The position numbers were made by a program, and so were the translations under genes. From Pseudomonas soli (GTDB taxonomy: Bacteria; Pseudomonadota; Gammaproteobacteria; Pseudomonadales; Pseudomonadaceae): a stretch of DNA of 64,000 nt. The first letter of the stretch is position 1; each line of letters begins with the position of its first letter. The stretch lies in contig NZ_FOEQ01000016.1 in assembly GCF_900110655.1 (NCBI RefSeq), positions 1-64,000 of the forward strand, read 5' to 3'. This document shows, in pieces, positions 63,796 through 64,000 of the stretch. The notes below the pieces were generated by a model. It worked only from the letters and a program-made list of their open reading frames with translations. It made no database searches and was not told where the DNA came from.

Positions 63796-64000
63796 ATGAG
63801 AGTCTGGGCAGTAGCCAATCAAAAAGGTGGCGTCGGCAAGACCACCACCACCATCGCCCTGGCCGGCCTGCTGGCCGAGGCGGGCAAGCGCGTGGTCGTG
63901 GTCGACCTCGACCCGCACGGCTCGATGACCAGCTACTTCGGGCACAACCCCGATGCGCTGGAGCACAGCTGCTACGACCTGTTCCTGCACAAAGGCACGG
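63796..64000 (+). CDS. ParA-family ATPase, 5' part (runs off the window)
   Basis: The first 68 codons show the deviant Walker A NQKGGVGKTTTTIALAGLLA and the following VVVDLDPHGSMTSYFG, typical of ParA/Soj proteins. In Pseudomonas and Vibrio a ParA homologue (ParC) in this position, after motCD and before a CheW-like protein, places chemotaxis arrays at the pole. The ATG at 63796 follows GGGAGGAAG. The gene is cut by the window end. Confidence 0.9.
   Translation, partial: MRVWAVANQKGGVGKTTTTIALAGLLAEAGKRVVVVDLDPHGSMTSYFGHNPDALEHSCYDLFLHKGT

Overview
The window is a 64 kb stretch of GC-rich chromosome from a Pseudomonas, most likely of the P. putida/P. entomophila group. Support comes from the polar-flagellum master regulators FleQ, FleS/FleR and FleN, the FlhF-FleN-FliA-CheYZAB-MotCD order, the HptB/HsbR/HsbA genes between fliJ and fliK, many -24/-12 (sigma54) promoters, and REP-type palindromes. 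Almost everything is on the + strand and concerns one organelle: the flagellum, its glycosylation, its regulation and its chemotaxis.

Layout. 1-1691 is the 3' end of a large RTX (calcium-binding repeat) secreted protein, not a flagellar gene. 1832-10227 is a sigma54-driven operon flgFGHIJKL (rod, P and L rings, muramidase, hook-filament junction). 10379-27553 is an accessory island between flgL and fliC. It holds three very large modular glycosyltransferases, a WbqC-like protein, three SAM methyltransferases (one on the - strand), a FAD oxidoreductase, an RffA/WecE-type sugar aminotransferase and a ketoacyl-ACP synthase III. Position and content point to synthesis of an acylated, methylated 4-amino-4,6-dideoxyhexose glycan and its transfer to flagellin. 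27693-31434 is flagellin and filament assembly (fliC, flaG, fliD, fliS, fliT), with two clear sigma28 (FliA) promoters. 31601-35822 holds fleQ and fleSR. 35851-45688 is fliEFGHIJ, the HptB-pathway genes and fliK. 45797-51269 is fliLMNOPQR-flhB. 51270-52292 is an unusual non-coding spacer containing a long imperfect inverted repeat, a REP pair and three short tandem repeats. 52221-63717 is flhA, flhF, fleN, fliA, cheY, cheZ, cheA, cheB, motC and motD, followed by the start of a ParA-family gene that runs off the window.

How it works together. FleQ (c-di-GMP-responsive, sigma54-dependent) activates fleSR, fliE, fliL and flhA. FleR then activates flgF and probably other sigma54 units. FliA transcribes fliC and fliS. 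FlhF and FleN set flagellar position and number. The HptB/HsbR/HsbA branch links phosphorelay input to flagellar output. The glycosylation island appears to have its own sigma54 promoter at 17071-17087, so it would be made with the flagellum.

The observations most worth following are: (i) four copies of a FliM/CheZ-like short motif in the CheA linker where a P2 domain would normally lie; (ii) graded loss of DXD motifs across the three giant glycosyltransferases; (iii) a sigma54 promoter overlapping a terminator so that its own transcript would start inside the terminator loop; and (iv) the repeat-laden flhB-flhA spacer.
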